Below are positions 1-10,100 of a stretch of DNA of 48,530 nucleotides, one piece after another. Below the pieces are notes generated by a model. That model was not told the origin of the DNA. It did no database searches and worked only from the letters and a program-made list of their open reading frames with translations. The stretch is taken from NCBI GenBank assembly GCA_025800125.1, contig JAOXSF010000054.1, positions 1-48,530 on the forward strand, given 5' to 3'. The DNA comes from Marinobacterium sp. Lineage in GTDB: Bacteria > Pseudomonadota > Gammaproteobacteria > Pseudomonadales > Balneatricaceae. Every line of letters begins with the position of its first letter. Position 1 is the first letter of the stretch. Made by a program: the position numbers and the translations under genes.

Positions 1-1185
1 GTGGATGTGCCAGTCATCCACGCGCAGAATATTAAAGACCCAAACCAGGCTCAGCGCATTCTGGAAGCCGGTTACGTGGACTTTGTCGGCATGACCCGTG
101 CTCATATTGCAGACCCGCACCTGATCGCCAAGATCAAAATGAACCAGGTGGATCAGATTCGCCAGTGTGTCGGTGCCAATTACTGTATTGACCGCCAGTA
201 CATGGGCCTGGATGTGCTCTGTATTCAGAACGCTGCGACCTCCCGTGAGTACATGGGGTTGCCACATATTATTGAGAAAACCGAAGGCCCAATCCGCAGC
301 GTGGTGGTGGTTGGTGGTGGCCCGGGTGGTATGGAAGCAGCTCGGGTGGCAGCAGAGCGTGGCCACAAGGTAACACTGGTTGAGAAAGCCGACGAGCTGG
401 GTGGTCAGATTACGATTGCGGCGAAAGCACCACAACGTGATCAGATGGCAGGTATCACCCGCTGGTTGGCGATGGAACTGGAACGTCTGGGCGTGGATCT
501 GCGTCTGGGTACTGAAGCCAGCGCCGATATGATCCGTGATCTGAAACCGGATGTCTGTATTCTGGCGACGGGCGGTACACCGTTCCTGGAACAGAACCCC
601 GAGTGGGGTGCAGCAGAAGGGCTGGTTGTCTCCAGCTGGGATATTCTCAATGGCACCGTAGAGCCAGGTAAAAATGTGCTGATCTACGACACTATCTGTG
701 AATTCTCTGGCATGTCTGCGGCTGACTATCTGGCCTCTAAAGGCTCGCTGGTAGAACTGGTGACTGACGACATCAAGCCGGGTGTTGGAATTGGTGGCAC
801 CACCTTCCCGACCTATTACCGCAGCCTGTACGAGCGTGAGGTGATCATGACCTCCGATCTGATGCTGGAGAAAGTCTACCGTGAAGGTGACAAGCTGGTT
901 GCCCTGCTGGAGAACGAGTACACCGGCCAGCAGGAGGAGCGCGTGGTTGATCAGATCGTGGTTGAGAACGGTATCCGTCCGGCGGAAGCACTGTACTACG
1001 CACTGAAAGCAGAATCCCGTAACAAAGGGCAGATCGACAACGAAACACTGTTTGCTGCGAAGCCTCAACCGGTTCTATCCGAGAGCGGCGATGGCATGAT
1101 TCTGTGGCGTCTGGGGGATTGTGTATCCCAGCGCAATACCCATGCGGCGATCTATGATGCTTTGCGTCTGTGTAAGGATCTCTGA
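1..1185 (+). CDS. dgcA: Dimethylglycine demethylase subunit DgcA (5'-truncated by window edge)
   Basis: C-terminal 394 residues of an FAD/FMN and Fe-S oxidoreductase of the trimethylamine dehydrogenase/2,4-dienoyl-CoA reductase family; the family is near 690 residues, so the flavin TIM barrel lies mostly outside the window. Visible parts are the Fe-S cysteine segment (C56, C62, C74 of the fragment) and a Rossmann motif GGGPGG at 105-110. The family removes one methyl group from N,N-dimethylglycine to give sarcosine. The identity rests on overall resemblance to DgcA and on dgcB, an ETF pair and sox genes following in order. The second cysteine of the usual CxxCxxC pattern is alanine (A59). A terminator-like hairpin follows the stop before dgcB. 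Confidence 0.88.
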   Translation: MDVPVIHAQNIKDPNQAQRILEAGYVDFVGMTRAHIADPHLIAKIKMNQVDQIRQCVGANYCIDRQYMGLDVLCIQNAATSREYMGLPHIIEKTEGPIRSVVVVGGGPGGMEAARVAAERGHKVTLVEKADELGGQITIAAKAPQRDQMAGITRWLAMELERLGVDLRLGTEASADMIRDLKPDVCILATGGTPFLEQNPEWGAAEGLVVSSWDILNGTVEPGKNVLIYDTICEFSGMSAADYLASKGSLVELVTDDIKPGVGIGGTTFPTYYRSLYEREVIMTSDLMLEKVYREGDKLVALLENEYTGQQEERVVDQIVVENGIRPAEALYYALKAESRNKGQIDNETLFAAKPQPVLSESGDGMILWRLGDCVSQRNTHAAIYDALRLCKDL

Positions 1186-1233
1186 TCAATTTTGTGGCTG
1201 TGTGGGCTGTGCCCCGTAGTTCCTTTCTCTGCC

Positions 1234-1264
1234 GATGAAGGCGTTATGCCTTCATCGTTTTTTT
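1234..1264 (+). terminator. Rho-independent terminator or attenuator between dgcA and dgcB
   Basis: Perfect 9-bp stem GATGAAGGC (1234-1242) and GCCTTCATC (1248-1256) with a 5-base loop, followed by G and seven T. It lies between two genes whose products are expected to form one enzyme, so partial readthrough is more likely than full termination. Confidence 0.8.
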
Positions 1265-1277
1265 AAGAGGGTAGCTT

Positions 1278-3188
1278 ATGATCCTCGACGGATTACTTCC
1301 TGTTCTGATTTCTGTGGCACTGGCGCTGCTGGTGATTGGTGCGGTACGTCGCGTCAGTCTTTGGCGTGCCGGTCAGCCTGAATCGGTCAATATTGTGGCC
1401 GGCCTGCTGGCGATGCCACGTCGCTACCTGGTGGATCTGCACCATGTGGTGGAACGCGATAAGTACATGTCTAACACCCATGTGGCAACCGGTGGCGGTT
1501 TTGTGCTGTCGATGGCGCTGATTGTGCTGGTGCATCTGTTTGGTGTTGACAGCCAGTGGCTGGCCTGGGCGTTGCTGGCAGCAACCGCGCTGATGTTTGT
1601 CGGTGCGGTGTTTGTCTACAAACGTCGCCAGAGCCCACCATCCCGGCTGTCCAAAGGCCCGTGGATGCGTCTGCCGAAAAGCCTGCTGGTGTTTGCCGCG
1701 ACGTTTTTTGTGGTAACCCTGCCTGCCGCTGGTGTAATACCTGCTGAGGCGGGTGGCTGGTTGCTGGCGGTGATTCTGCTGGCGGGTATCGTTTACGGCC
1801 TGGGTGAAATGCTGTTTGGCATGGGCTGGGGCGGCCCGATGAAACACGCCTTCGCCGGTGCGCTGCATCTGGCGTTCCACCGTCGTGCCGAGCGTTTCGG
1901 TGGTGGCCGTTCTACCGGTCTGAAGCCGGTGGATCTGGGCGCTGATATTCTCGGTGTGGATAAACCCCGTGGCTTTAAGTGGAACCAGTTGCTGGGCTTC
2001 GATGCCTGTGTGCAGTGTGGCCGTTGTGAAGCGGTGTGTCCGGCCTTTGCGGCGGGTCAGCCGCTGAACCCGAAAAAACTGATCCAGGATATGGTAGTCG
2101 GTCTGGCCGGTGGTACCGATTCCAGATATGCCGGATCTCCCTACCCAGGAAAAGACGTGGGTAATGCCAGAGGTGGCCCGGATCAGGTGATCACTGAAGG
2201 CCTGGTTAACCCGGAAACGCTGTGGTCCTGCACCACCTGCCGCGCTTGTGTGGAAGAGTGCCCGATGATGATCGAGCATGTGGATGCCATCGTGGATATG
2301 CGCCGCTTCCTGACGCTGGAGAAAGGCAATACGCCAAACAAGGGCGCAGAAACCCTCGATAACCTGATCGCCACTGATAACCCGAACGGCTTTGCACCGG
2401 GCAGCCGTATGAACTGGGCAGCAGATCAAAACCTGCGTCTGATGTCTGATGTTAAAGAGGCTGATGTGCTGTTCTGGGTCAGCGATGGGGCTTTCGATAT
2501 GCGTAGTCAGCGTATCCTGCGTGCTTTCGTTAAATTGCTGAAGACGGCCAATGTCGACTTCGCGGTGCTGGGTGATGAGGAGCGCGATAGCGGTGATGTG
2601 GCGCGTCGTCTGGGCGATGACGCTACGTTTCAGAGTCTGGCAAAACGCAACATTGAAACGCTGCGTAAATATAAGTTTAACCGCATTGTTACCACCGACC
2701 CGCATGCCTTCCATGTACTGAAAAATGAGTACAAGGATTTCTACCCGCAAGGCGAAGGTAATTATGAGGTTTACCACCACACCACCTTTATTAATGAACT
2801 TGTGAAAGCCTCTGCGCTACGACTGGATTTATATAAAGGTGGAGCTGTGACCTACCATGACCCATGTTACCTGGGCCGTTATAACGGTGAGTATGACTCG
2901 CCACGGGAATTACTGGCCGAGTTGGGTATAGAGCTGGCCGAAATGGAACGTTCCGGTTTCCGCTCCCGCTGTTGTGGTGGCGGTGGTGGTGCGCCGATCA
3001 CGGACATTCCGGGTGAACGCCGTATTGCCGATATGCGCATGGAAGATGTTAAAGCCACGGGTGCTGAGCTGGTTGCGGTAGGCTGTCAGCAGTGTACAGC
3101 GATGCTGGAAGGGGTGGTTGAGCCACGGCCGGAAGTGAAAGATATTGCCGAAATTGTGGTGGAATGTCTGGTTGAGGAGGTGCACTGA
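1278..3188 (+). CDS. dgcB: Dimethylglycine demethylase subunit DgcB (membrane Fe-S protein)
   Basis: 636 residues. The N-terminal 200 residues carry several hydrophobic segments (about 5-23, 73-115, 135-180), as in the DUF3483-type N-terminus of DgcB. They are followed by two ferredoxin-type 4Fe-4S motifs, C244-x2-C-x2-C-x3-C and C318-x2-C-x2-C-x3-C, then a heterodisulfide-reductase-like C-terminal half with HDPCYLGR and SRCCGGGGG motifs. It is expected to pass electrons from dimethylglycine demethylation to the ETF and membrane quinones. Start ATG at 1278 follows AAGAGGG. The stop overlaps the next ATG in ATGA, so translation is coupled to the ETF gene. Confidence 0.9.
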   Translation: MILDGLLPVLISVALALLVIGAVRRVSLWRAGQPESVNIVAGLLAMPRRYLVDLHHVVERDKYMSNTHVATGGGFVLSMALIVLVHLFGVDSQWLAWALLAATALMFVGAVFVYKRRQSPPSRLSKGPWMRLPKSLLVFAATFFVVTLPAAGVIPAEAGGWLLAVILLAGIVYGLGEMLFGMGWGGPMKHAFAGALHLAFHRRAERFGGGRSTGLKPVDLGADILGVDKPRGFKWNQLLGFDACVQCGRCEAVCPAFAAGQPLNPKKLIQDMVVGLAGGTDSRYAGSPYPGKDVGNARGGPDQVITEGLVNPETLWSCTTCRACVEECPMMIEHVDAIVDMRRFLTLEKGNTPNKGAETLDNLIATDNPNGFAPGSRMNWAADQNLRLMSDVKEADVLFWVSDGAFDMRSQRILRAFVKLLKTANVDFAVLGDEERDSGDVARRLGDDATFQSLAKRNIETLRKYKFNRIVTTDPHAFHVLKNEYKDFYPQGEGNYEVYHHTTFINELVKASALRLDLYKGGAVTYHDPCYLGRYNGEYDSPRELLAELGIELAEMERSGFRSRCCGGGGGAPITDIPGERRIADMRMEDVKATGAELVAVGCQQCTAMLEGVVEPRPEVKDIAEIVVECLVEEVH

Positions 3189-4462
3189 TGAGTGATCTGA
3201 TTCGACGTGACCCGCGCACTGAGTGGATAACCCGTAACCGGCTGCATCCACTCCATGCCGATGTTCTTTTTTCTGGCGGTGGGGCGACGGGGGCAGTACG
3301 CGGCCCCAGTGGACTGATTCGCAAGAATCCGCACGCGTCAGGCTTTATCGGCCCGAACGGTATCAAACGTATCGACCGCCTTGCTGCTCTTAAAGGAGAG
3401 AGTGGCCCTGTTGCAGGCCAGCGCCGTGGCGCAGCAAAAGCAGCCACCGAAGTACAGCTGCCATTAGTGACGGTGGAAAACCCGGACTTCTATATTGTTG
3501 CAGTGCTGGATATGGTGGGCGGTCGCCTGACCAGCCACGATAAGGATGTTCTGGGTCAGGGCCATAAACTGGCTGCCGGTCTGAAAGCGAACGGTGAAGG
3601 TGAGGGCGTAGTGGTCGCCGTCGCTTTTGGTGAGGTTAAGGAAACAAGCTTCGATACCGCAGGTGCCGACCGTGTGATCCACTTACAGGGTGAGCAGTTC
3701 GAAGGGTACAGCCCGGAACAGCGTATTACCGCGTTACAGGTGATTGATCAGCAACTTGCTCCCCGCCACTGGTTGTTCCCGGATAGCGTAGCGGCCGGTC
3801 AGGAACTGGGATGTCGTCTGGCTGCCCGGCTGGGTGAACGTCCAGCTACCCAGGCCTGGCAGGTGGATAACGACAGTGCCCTCTGCCGTGGTGGCAGTCA
3901 GCGTATCGATATCAGCCGGGCCACGCCGCGCTTGCTGTTGCTGGCGGAAGAGTGTGCCGACCCGATTGATGAAACCCGTCATGAAGCGAAGCTGATCGAG
4001 CTGGACAATGTTCCCGCGACCCTCAGCCGTATTCAGGACTGTGGCGCAGTGGATGTGGACCCAAGCCAGATCCCGCTGGGCGAGGCCGAGTTTATTCTTT
4101 CTGCGGGTAACGGTATCCATGACTGGAACCAGTTCCACGCTGCCGCCGAAGTACTGGGAGCGACTGAAGGTGCTAGCCGTGTGGCGGTGGATGACGGCTT
4201 TATGCCGCGCTTTCGTCAGGTGGGAGCGACTGGTACCTGGGTGACCGCCCGTGTTTATGTGGCGGTGGGTATCTCTGGAGCAATTCAGCATATGCAGGGG
4301 ATTGGTCAGTGTGACAAGGTGGTGGCGATTAATACCGACGCCGGTTGTGACATGGTAAAACGAGCTGATCTCAGCGTGATTGGTGATAGCGGTGAAATAC
4401 TGGCCGAATTGATTCGCCTGGTGGAAAGCCGTCAGCAGGGAGGTGCGGAAGATGCAGCCTGA
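3188..4462 (+). CDS. Electron transfer flavoprotein alpha subunit, dgc-linked
   Basis: 424 residues, FixB/EtfA family, longer than a housekeeping ETF alpha (about 310) through an extended N-terminus. The C-terminal FAD domain is clear: GATGTWVTARVYVAVGISGA, then AINTDAG and ADLSVIGD near the end. It starts in the ATGA overlap with dgcB and overlaps the downstream beta subunit by 11 bases. Position in the dgc operon indicates a dedicated acceptor for dimethylglycine demethylase electrons; this is inferred from context. A housekeeping etfAB would be expected elsewhere in the genome. Confidence 0.87.
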   Translation: MSDLIRRDPRTEWITRNRLHPLHADVLFSGGGATGAVRGPSGLIRKNPHASGFIGPNGIKRIDRLAALKGESGPVAGQRRGAAKAATEVQLPLVTVENPDFYIVAVLDMVGGRLTSHDKDVLGQGHKLAAGLKANGEGEGVVVAVAFGEVKETSFDTAGADRVIHLQGEQFEGYSPEQRITALQVIDQQLAPRHWLFPDSVAAGQELGCRLAARLGERPATQAWQVDNDSALCRGGSQRIDISRATPRLLLLAEECADPIDETRHEAKLIELDNVPATLSRIQDCGAVDVDPSQIPLGEAEFILSAGNGIHDWNQFHAAAEVLGATEGASRVAVDDGFMPRFRQVGATGTWVTARVYVAVGISGAIQHMQGIGQCDKVVAINTDAGCDMVKRADLSVIGDSGEILAELIRLVESRQQGGAEDAA

Positions 4463-5258
4463 AGCACGTAACGAAAATCTGAACCCCACAGGTATAAAAG
4501 TGGTTAGCCTGATCTCCATTGGGCAGCATCCACAATCGGGCCGCGCCCGTCGTGCCGAGCAAGATGCCCGTGCCGTCGAGCTGGGTCTGAACCTGGTGGG
4601 CACTGGGCTGGAGCTGCTCCATGCCGGTGAGGGTGACGAAACGGTGATGCGCAGTTACCTGGGTATGGGCTTGCCGAAGATGACGCTGCTCAAGCAGCGC
4701 GATCACTGCGATGCACTGCCGGTATTGGCGGAATATCTGGCCCGCAAAGTACCAGACCTGGTACTCACCGGCGTTCGTGCAGAGAGCGGCGAAGCCTCCG
4801 GTATGTTGCCGTTCCTGCTGGGTGAAAAGCTGGGTTGGCCGGTGATCAATCGTATTGCTGCTATCGGTGAGGTTGTTGATGGCGAAGTGGAAGTGCTGCA
4901 AGCACTGCCACGCGGCCAGCGTCGTGCTATCAAAGTTCGGTTGCCCTTTATCGCCTCTGTTGATATGGCTGCCGAAGCACCACGCCAGAGCGCCTACGGC
5001 CCTGGCCGTCGTGCAGCAATTGATGCCAATGCGACTGACGGCGTGGTTGATGCTGTGCGCACCGGCTGGCAAGAGAGTCCGGCGCGCAAAAAGCCAAAAC
5101 GTCTGAAAGTGGTTAAAGCCAAAACCGCCGCAGACCGCTTCAAGGCCGCGACGGCGAAACCTCAGGGGGGGGGCGGTAAAGTGATGAAAAACGAATCAGC
5201 CACCGAGCAGGCACAAGCTGTGCTGGATATGCTGGTGGAAGAGGGTGTGATTCGCTGA
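4452..5258 (+). CDS. Electron transfer flavoprotein beta subunit, dgc-linked
   Basis: 268 residues, FixA/EtfB family. The core pattern around residues 90-180 (ARKVPDLVLTGVRAESGEAS, LGEKLGWPVI, RRAIKVRLP) is the AMP-binding ETF beta fold. I chose ATG 4452, 8 bases after GGGAGG at 4438-4443; an in-frame GTG at 4443 overlaps that Shine-Dalgarno. The C-terminal 70 residues are basic, with KKPKRLKVVKAKTAADRFKA and a glycine run (5163-5174), unlike short ETF beta tails. It forms the heterodimer with the preceding subunit and ends the dgc operon before a strong terminator. Confidence 0.85.
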   Translation: MQPEARNENLNPTGIKVVSLISIGQHPQSGRARRAEQDARAVELGLNLVGTGLELLHAGEGDETVMRSYLGMGLPKMTLLKQRDHCDALPVLAEYLARKVPDLVLTGVRAESGEASGMLPFLLGEKLGWPVINRIAAIGEVVDGEVEVLQALPRGQRRAIKVRLPFIASVDMAAEAPRQSAYGPGRRAAIDANATDGVVDAVRTGWQESPARKKPKRLKVVKAKTAADRFKAATAKPQGGGGKVMKNESATEQAQAVLDMLVEEGVIR

Positions 5259-5307
5259 ATCTGTTCTGATCCCATGTCTATAAACGCTGCTATGACAGCA
5301 TCCTGCA

Positions 5308-5338
5308 CCGGCTCAATGTGAATTGAGCCGGTTTTTTT
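5308..5338 (+). terminator. Rho-independent terminator after the dgc/ETF operon
   Basis: Perfect 10-bp stem CCGGCTCAAT (5308-5317) and ATTGAGCCGG (5322-5331), 4-base loop, then seven T (5332-5338). It separates the dgc operon from soxBDAG. The rest of the 5259-5540 gap should hold the sox promoter, but I see no confident -35/-10 pair there. Confidence 0.9.
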
Positions 5339-5540
5339 CATGGCTCCAATAATCGGTATTGCGTTCAAAAGCCAGATTCCTTGTCGCTGTCGCAAATGCA
5401 CATGCTCAATGGCGCAGCCAGGCAGCCCTCCCTCCCTCGCACTGACTACTATGGCCAGACATCGCGGTGTTCAGGCACAAGCCGAATACCCTGATCCCAA
5501 CCAATAAAAAGCTAATGGGTTACCCGGCGGGGGTTTGATA

Positions 5541-6794
5541 ATGCAGAAATACTCGGGTTTCGGGCTGTTGAAACACGCCCTGAGTCATCACGAGAACTGG
5601 CAGCGGGTGTGGCGTAACCCGACGCCGAAGAAAAAGTATGACGTGATTATTGTCGGCGGTGGCGGCCACGGCTTGGCGACTGCGTACTACCTGGCCAAAG
5701 AACACGGTATCACGAACGTTGCGGTGCTGGAAAAAGGCTACCTGGGTGGCGGCAACACTGCACGTAATACCACCATCGTACGTTCCAATTACCTGTGGGA
5801 CGAAGCAGCGCATCTGTATGAGCACGCGATGAAGTTGTGGGAAGGCCTGTCGCAGGACCTGAACTACAACGTAATGTTTTCCCAGCGCGGTGTACTCAAT
5901 CTGGGGCACACGTTGCAGGATATGCGCGATATCGAACGTCGCGTGAATGCAAACCGTCTTAACGGTATTGATGGTGAGGTTCTGGACGCTAAGCAGGTTC
6001 AGGAGATCGTACCGATGATGGATTGTTCCGAAAACGCTCGCTACCCGGTGATGGGTGCCTCCTGGCAGCCGCGCGGTGGTGTAGCACGTCACGATGCAGT
6101 GGCCTGGGGCTTTGCCCGTGCGGCAGACGCACTGGGTGTAGACCTGATCCAGCAGTGTGAAGTAACCGGTTTCGAGATGGAAGACGGTGCTGTTGTCGGT
6201 GTTAAAACCCGTCAGCACGGTTCTATCGGTGCGGGCCGTGTTGGCTGTGTGACTGCGGGTAACTCCGGGGTGATGGCGAAAATGGCGGGCTTTAAACTGC
6301 CGCTGGAATCTCATCCGTTGCAGGCGCTGGTATCCGAGCCGATCAAGCCGATTCTGGACACCGTTGTAATGTCCAACCACGTACACGGTTACGTATCCCA
6401 GTCTGATAAAGGCGATCTGGTCATCGGTGCGGGTATCGACGGTTACCTTGGTTACGGCCAGCGTGGTTCCTACCCGACCATCGAGCACACGGTGCAGGCG
6501 ATTGTTGAGATGTTCCCGGTATTCAGCCGTGTACGCATGAACCGCCAGTGGGGTGGCATCGTGGACACCTGCCCGGATGCCTGTCCGATCATCTCTGATA
6601 CGCCGGTTGAGAATCTGTTCTTCAACTGTGGTTGGGGTACCGGTGGCTTCAAGGCAACGCCGGGTTCCGGCAACGTATTTGCTGCAACGCTGGCGAAAGG
6701 TAAGGCCCATGAGCTGGCCAAGCCGTTCTCCATGTTCCGATTCCATGATGGCTCGCTGATCGACGAGCACGGCGCCGCTGGCGTAGCCCACTAA
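5541..6794 (+). CDS. soxB: Sarcosine oxidase subunit beta
   Basis: 417 residues, DAO/glycine oxidase fold. The N-terminus [19 protein letters not shown] and the ADP-binding motif [19 protein letters not shown] (about 34-53) are diagnostic of heterotetrameric sarcosine oxidase beta. This subunit carries the non-covalent FAD and covalent FMN and oxidises sarcosine to glycine. I chose ATG 5541, preceded by GGCGGGGG; an in-frame TTG lies 6 bases upstream. First gene of soxBDAG; soxD follows after 26 bases. Cytoplasmic, H2O2-forming. Confidence 0.95.
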   Translation: MQKYSGFGLLKHALSHHENWQRVWRNPTPKKKYDVIIVGGGGHGLATAYYLAKEHGITNVAVLEKGYLGGGNTARNTTIVRSNYLWDEAAHLYEHAMKLWEGLSQDLNYNVMFSQRGVLNLGHTLQDMRDIERRVNANRLNGIDGEVLDAKQVQEIVPMMDCSENARYPVMGASWQPRGGVARHDAVAWGFARAADALGVDLIQQCEVTGFEMEDGAVVGVKTRQHGSIGAGRVGCVTAGNSGVMAKMAGFKLPLESHPLQALVSEPIKPILDTVVMSNHVHGYVSQSDKGDLVIGAGIDGYLGYGQRGSYPTIEHTVQAIVEMFPVFSRVRMNRQWGGIVDTCPDACPIISDTPVENLFFNCGWGTGGFKATPGSGNVFAATLAKGKAHELAKPFSMFRFHDGSLIDEHGAAGVAH

Positions 6795-6820
6795 GTAGCC
6801 CACTGAAAAGGAGTGCACTG

Positions 6821-7102
6821 ATGTTCGAGATTTACTGCCCGCACTGCCAGGAATACCGCGAGGAAGAAGAATTCCACGCATCTGGTGAGGCTCATATTTC
6901 CCGTCCGCTGGACCCGGACAACTGTACAGATGAAGAGTGGGCGCAGTTCCTCTACTTCCGTAAGAACCCACGTGGGGTTCACCACGAGCTCTGGGTACAC
7001 GCTGCCGGTTGTCGCAAGTTTTTCAATATTACCCGCGACACCCAGACCTACGAGATCAAAGAAACCTACAAGGTTGGCGAACAGCCAACAGTAACTGAAT
7101 AA
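6821..7102 (+). CDS. soxD: Sarcosine oxidase subunit delta
   Basis: 93 residues. Small zinc-binding subunit of heterotetrameric sarcosine oxidase; the ligand set is visible as C6, C9, H60 and C64, matching the known C-x2-C ... H-x3-C pattern of the family. The sequence MFEIYCPHCQEYREEEEF and the WVHAAGCRKFFNITRDT block are typical. It is preceded by AAAGGAG and followed after 13 bases by soxA. Needed for assembly of the holoenzyme; it has no catalytic role of its own in characterised homologues. Confidence 0.95.
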   Translation: MFEIYCPHCQEYREEEEFHASGEAHISRPLDPDNCTDEEWAQFLYFRKNPRGVHHELWVHAAGCRKFFNITRDTQTYEIKETYKVGEQPTVTE

Positions 7103-7115
7103 AGGAGACCACAGG

Positions 7116-10100
7116 ATGACACAGCAGAACCGTCTCCAGTCTGGTGGCCGTATCGAGCGCAACAAGCCGCTGACATTCAGCTACAACGGTAAACACTACA
7201 AAGGCTTTGAAGGTGACACCCTGGCCTCCGCGATGCTGGCGAACGGCATCGACGTTGTAGGCCGAAGCTTCAAATACAGCCGTCCACGCGGCATTGTAGC
7301 GGCAGGCCCTGAAGAGCCAAATGCCGTACTGCAACTGGGTGCAACCGAAGCCACCCAGGTACCCAATGTACGTGCGACACAGCAGGAGCTGTTCGACGGC
7401 CTGGTATCAAACGCCACCAACGGCTGGCCAAATGCCGATATGGACCTGATGGGTTATGTTGGCAAAGTTGGCGGTCGTATGATGCCACCAGGCTTCTACT
7501 ACAAGACCTTTATGTACCCGCAGTCCATGTGGGAAAGCTATGAGAAATTTATCCGCAAGGCGGCTGGCCTGGGCCGTTCGCCGCTGGAAAATGACCCGGA
7601 CACTTATGACCACCTGAATCAGCACGCTGATGTGATGATTGTTGGTGCAGGCCCGGCAGGCCTGAGCGCTGCACTTCAGGCAGCGCGTAGCGGTGCCCGT
7701 GTGCTGATTGCTGATGAGCAGTCCGAGTTTGGTGGCAGCCTGCTGCATAGCAATGAACTGATTGATGACAAGCCTGCCGCGCAGTGGGTTGAAGAGACCG
7801 TTGCCCAGCTGAGCAAGTTCAGCAATGTGGTGATGCTGCCGCGTTCCACGGTGAATGGTTACCACGATCATAATTTCCTTACCATTCATGAGCGTTGTAC
7901 CGATCACATTGCTGATAAAGCACCGGCAGGCCAGGTGCGTCAACGTCTGCACCGTGTGCGTGCTAAATGGGTGATTCTGGCAACCGGTGCTCACGAGCGC
8001 CCACTGGTGTTCGGTCACAACGATGTGCCTGGTGTGATGGTTGCCTCTGCGGTGTCGGTTTACATCAACCGTTACGCGGTTGCGCCTGGTAAAGAACTGG
8101 TGCTGATGACCACCAACGACGGTGCTTACCAGACCGCGCTGGACTGGGCAGCTGCTGGCCGTAAGGTAACGGCGATTGTTGATACCCGTGCTAACCCGCA
8201 GGGGGATCTGGTTGATGCCGCCCGTGCTCAGGGTTTGAATATTATCACCGGTTCTGCGGTGATTGATGTCCAGGGCAGCAAGCGTGTTAGCGGTGTCAGC
8301 GTTGCATCTATCGCTGAAGACGGCAGCCGTGTGACCGGGTCTATCCAGCGTCTGAGCTGTGACACTGTTGCCAGCTCCGGTGGCTGGAGCCCGGTTATTC
8401 ATCTGTCTTGCCACACTGGCAGCCGTCCGAAGTGGAGTGATGACGTTATCGGTTTCCTGCCTGGTGATACGGTGCAGAAGCAGCTGACGGCAGGCTCTAT
8501 CAACGGTGAATTTGGTCTGAAAGGTTGTCTGGCCGAAGGCACCCGTGCCGGTGCGCAGGCTGCGATTAATGCAGGGTTTGAAGCTGACGCGGATGCTGTG
8601 CCTGCAAGTGCAGCAGACGTTAAAACCGGCCCGGCGATGGCGCTGTTCCATATTCCACACAGCCAGCCAACCAGCCGCGCACCTAAGCAGTTTGTTGATT
8701 TTCAGAACGATGTAACCGCGGCCGGTATTGAGCTGGCGACCCGTGAAGGCTTCGAGTCTATCGAACATGTGAAGCGTTACACCGCTATGGGCTTCGGTAC
8801 CGATCAGGGCAAGCTGGGTAATATCAACGGTATGGCCATTGCAGCTAAATCGTTGAACCAGAGCATCCCTGAAACGGGCACAACGATTTTCCGTCCCAAC
8901 TACACGCCGATTACCTTCGGTGCTATCGCCGGTCGCCACTGTGGTGAACTGTTCGATCCGAAGCGTTACTCCGCGATGCACAAATGGCATCTGGAGAACG
9001 GTGCAAAATTTGAGGACGTAGGCCAGTGGAAACGTCCGTGGTACTTCCCGAAAGCGGGCGAGTCCATGCAGGATGCACTGAACCGTGAATGTCAGGCGAC
9101 CCGAGAGTCTGTCGGCATTCTGGACGCATCCACACTGGGTAAAATTGATATTCAGGGTAAAGATGCCCGTGAATTCCTGGGCCGCGTATACACCAACGCC
9201 TGGGCGAAACTGGCGGTGGGTAAATGTCGTTACGGCCTGATGTGTGGCGAAGACGGCATGGTATTCGACGACGGGGTAACCTCTTGTCTGGGTGAAAACC
9301 ACTTCCTGATGACCACCACCACCGGCGGCGCAGCACGTGTGCTGGAGTGGCTGGAACTCTACCACCAGACCGAATGGCCTGAGCTGGAAGTGTACTTCAA
9401 CACGGTAACTGACCAGTGGGCAACGCTGACGGTCTCTGGCCCGAACAGCCGTAAACTGATCTCTGAGCTGACCGACGATATTGATCTGGATCGTGACAGC
9501 TTCAAGTTTATGGACTGGCGTGAGGGCACCGTTGCGGGTGTACCGGCGCGTATCTTCCGAATCTCCTTTACCGGCGAGCTGTCTTACGAGATCAACGTTC
9601 AGGCGAACTACGGCCTGCACGTGTGGGAGAAACTGTTCGAAGCGGGTGAGAAGTATAACCTGACCCCATATGGCACAGAAACCATGCACATTCTGCGTGC
9701 AGAGAAAGGTTTCATCATTGCCGGTCAGGACACCGATGGCTCTGTTCATCCGTTCGACCTGGGTATGGGCTGGTGTGTAGCACAGAAGAAACCGTTCAGC
9801 TACATCGGTAAACGCGGTATGGCCCGTGAAGACTGTGTACGCCCGAACCGTAAGCAGCTGGTGGGCCTGAAAACCAAAGACCCGCAGGTCGTGATTCCAG
9901 AGGGGGCGCAGGCGGTGAATGACCCGAACCAGCCGATCCCGATGACCATGCTGGGCCATGTTACTTCCAGCTATTACAGTGCCTGTCTGGGCCACAGCAT
10001 CGCCATGGGCTTTGTCCGTGATGGTCTGAACCGCATGGGCGACACCGTTTACTACCCGCTGGCAGATGGCACCGTAATCGAAGCCGAAATCTGCAGCCCG

